From contig CANBFZ010000106.1 of the NCBI GenBank assembly GCA_947367725.1, positions 1 to 6,647 of the forward strand: a DNA stretch of 6,647 nt, written 5' to 3'. Positions within the stretch are counted from its first letter, which is position 1. Every line of letters begins with the position of its first letter. Source of the DNA: an uncultured Eubacterium sp. GTDB lineage: Bacteria; Bacillota; Clostridia; Peptostreptococcales; Anaerovoracaceae. This document shows, one piece after another, positions 6,133 to 6,647 of this stretch. A model generated the notes under the pieces. The model saw nothing but the letters and a program-made list of their open reading frames with translations. It searched no databases and had not been told where the DNA came from. Position numbers and translations under genes: made by a program.

Positions 6133-6647
6133 AGTATTAGGGATCAAACCTAACGCCTCGGAGGCAGAGATCAAAGCAGCGTATAAGGCGCTTGTAAAAA
6201 AATATCATCCTGACAAGTATCAGAATAATCCGCTGGCGGATCTGGCGGAGGAAAAGTTCAAGGAAGTACAGGAAGCCTATGATACGATCATGAAGCAGCG
6301 GGAGCATGGCGGCTACAGCTATGGCTACGGCTCCCAGGGGAGCGCTTCCCAGGGCGGCTGGAACCAGTCCTATGGGGGTTCCGGTTCTCAGCAGAACCCT
6401 CAGATGCAGTCCGTGTATCATTATCTGAATGCAAGACAGTACCGGGAGGCGCTGAACGTACTGAGCGGGATGCCCAACCGGACGGCGGAGTGGTATTATC
6501 TGAGCGCCGCGGCCAACGCGGGGATCGGCAACAATATCATGGCCCGCGACCATGCCGGGCAGGCAGTGAATATGGAGCCCAATAACCTACAGTACCGCCA
6601 GCTTCTGAACCAGTTGGAATGGAGCGGGCAGAGGTATCAGAACTATC
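6116..6647 (+). CDS. J-domain (DnaJ-like) co-chaperone with TPR-like region, 3'-truncated
   Basis: The first 177 codons are present and no stop is reached. Residues 3-62 form a J domain: NPYEVLGI, a basic helix II, the invariant HPD at 31-33, then [13 protein letters not shown]. Such domains stimulate the ATPase of an Hsp70 (DnaK). Residues 65-96 are a Gly/Ser/Gln/Tyr-rich flexible linker. From about 98 to 168 there are paired helices with a TPR character: [30 protein letters not shown], then the [17 protein letters not shown] ending typical of TPR units. The zinc-finger domain of true DnaJ does not follow the Gly-rich part, so this is a class C type J protein. It starts 17 bases inside the upstream DUF5685-like gene, in another frame, with its own ribosome binding site. 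G+C looks higher here than in the lysozyme gene. The client and the Hsp70 partner are not visible. Confidence 0.9.
   Translation, partial: MRNPYEVLGIKPNASEAEIKAAYKALVKKYHPDKYQNNPLADLAEEKFKEVQEAYDTIMKQREHGGYSYGYGSQGSASQGGWNQSYGGSGSQQNPQMQSVYHYLNARQYREALNVLSGMPNRTAEWYYLSAAANAGIGNNIMARDHAGQAVNMEPNNLQYRQLLNQLEWSGQRYQNY

Noticed and set aside
6137..6553. Minus-strand open frame of 138 codons at the right end
   Set aside because: It is the antisense of the J-domain gene, whose HPD motif and ribosome binding site are clear on the plus strand. The antisense product has no recognisable feature.

Overview
The window looks like chromosomal DNA from a low-to-mid GC anaerobic Firmicute, most likely class Clostridia. 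Evidence: clear Shine-Dalgarno sites, a secreted GH25 lysozyme with clostridial-style repeat modules, an aconitase directly followed by a stand-alone isocitrate dehydrogenase, and a DUF5685-like gene overlapping a J-domain gene. I see no mobile element, CRISPR array, tRNA, rRNA or riboswitch. Every stretch longer than about 140 bases is coding.

Layout. (1) Positions 1-2847, plus strand: the 3' part of an aconitase gene and, one base after its stop, a complete isocitrate dehydrogenase gene. Together they convert citrate to 2-oxoglutarate, the oxidative branch of the TCA cycle that many clostridia use to make glutamate. Their promoter and any citrate synthase gene lie upstream of the window. 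(2) Positions 2848-2921: a short convergent intergenic gap with one hairpin able to act as a terminator in both directions. (3) Positions 2922-5135, minus strand: a 737-residue secreted GH25 muramidase with two 76-residue modules, one Big_2-like module and two 114-residue-period FnIII-like modules. (4) Positions 5136-5271: a divergent intergenic region with one promoter per direction. The lysozyme promoter carries a palindrome and a 10-bp-spaced direct repeat between its -35 and -10 boxes. (5) Positions 5272-6647, plus strand: a DUF5685-like protein of unknown function, then an overlapping J-domain/TPR-like co-chaperone gene that runs off the right end.

The most interesting part is the right-hand operon. 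The DUF5685-like protein has two aspartate-rich motifs whose order and surroundings resemble the squalene/phytoene synthase branch of isoprenoid synthases, plus a Cys/His-rich N-terminal half. It is translationally coupled to a J-domain protein. Its promoter overlaps the longest possible start codon and suggests a leaderless mRNA starting at the second methionine. These points are inferences from motif reading; no search or structure prediction was run.
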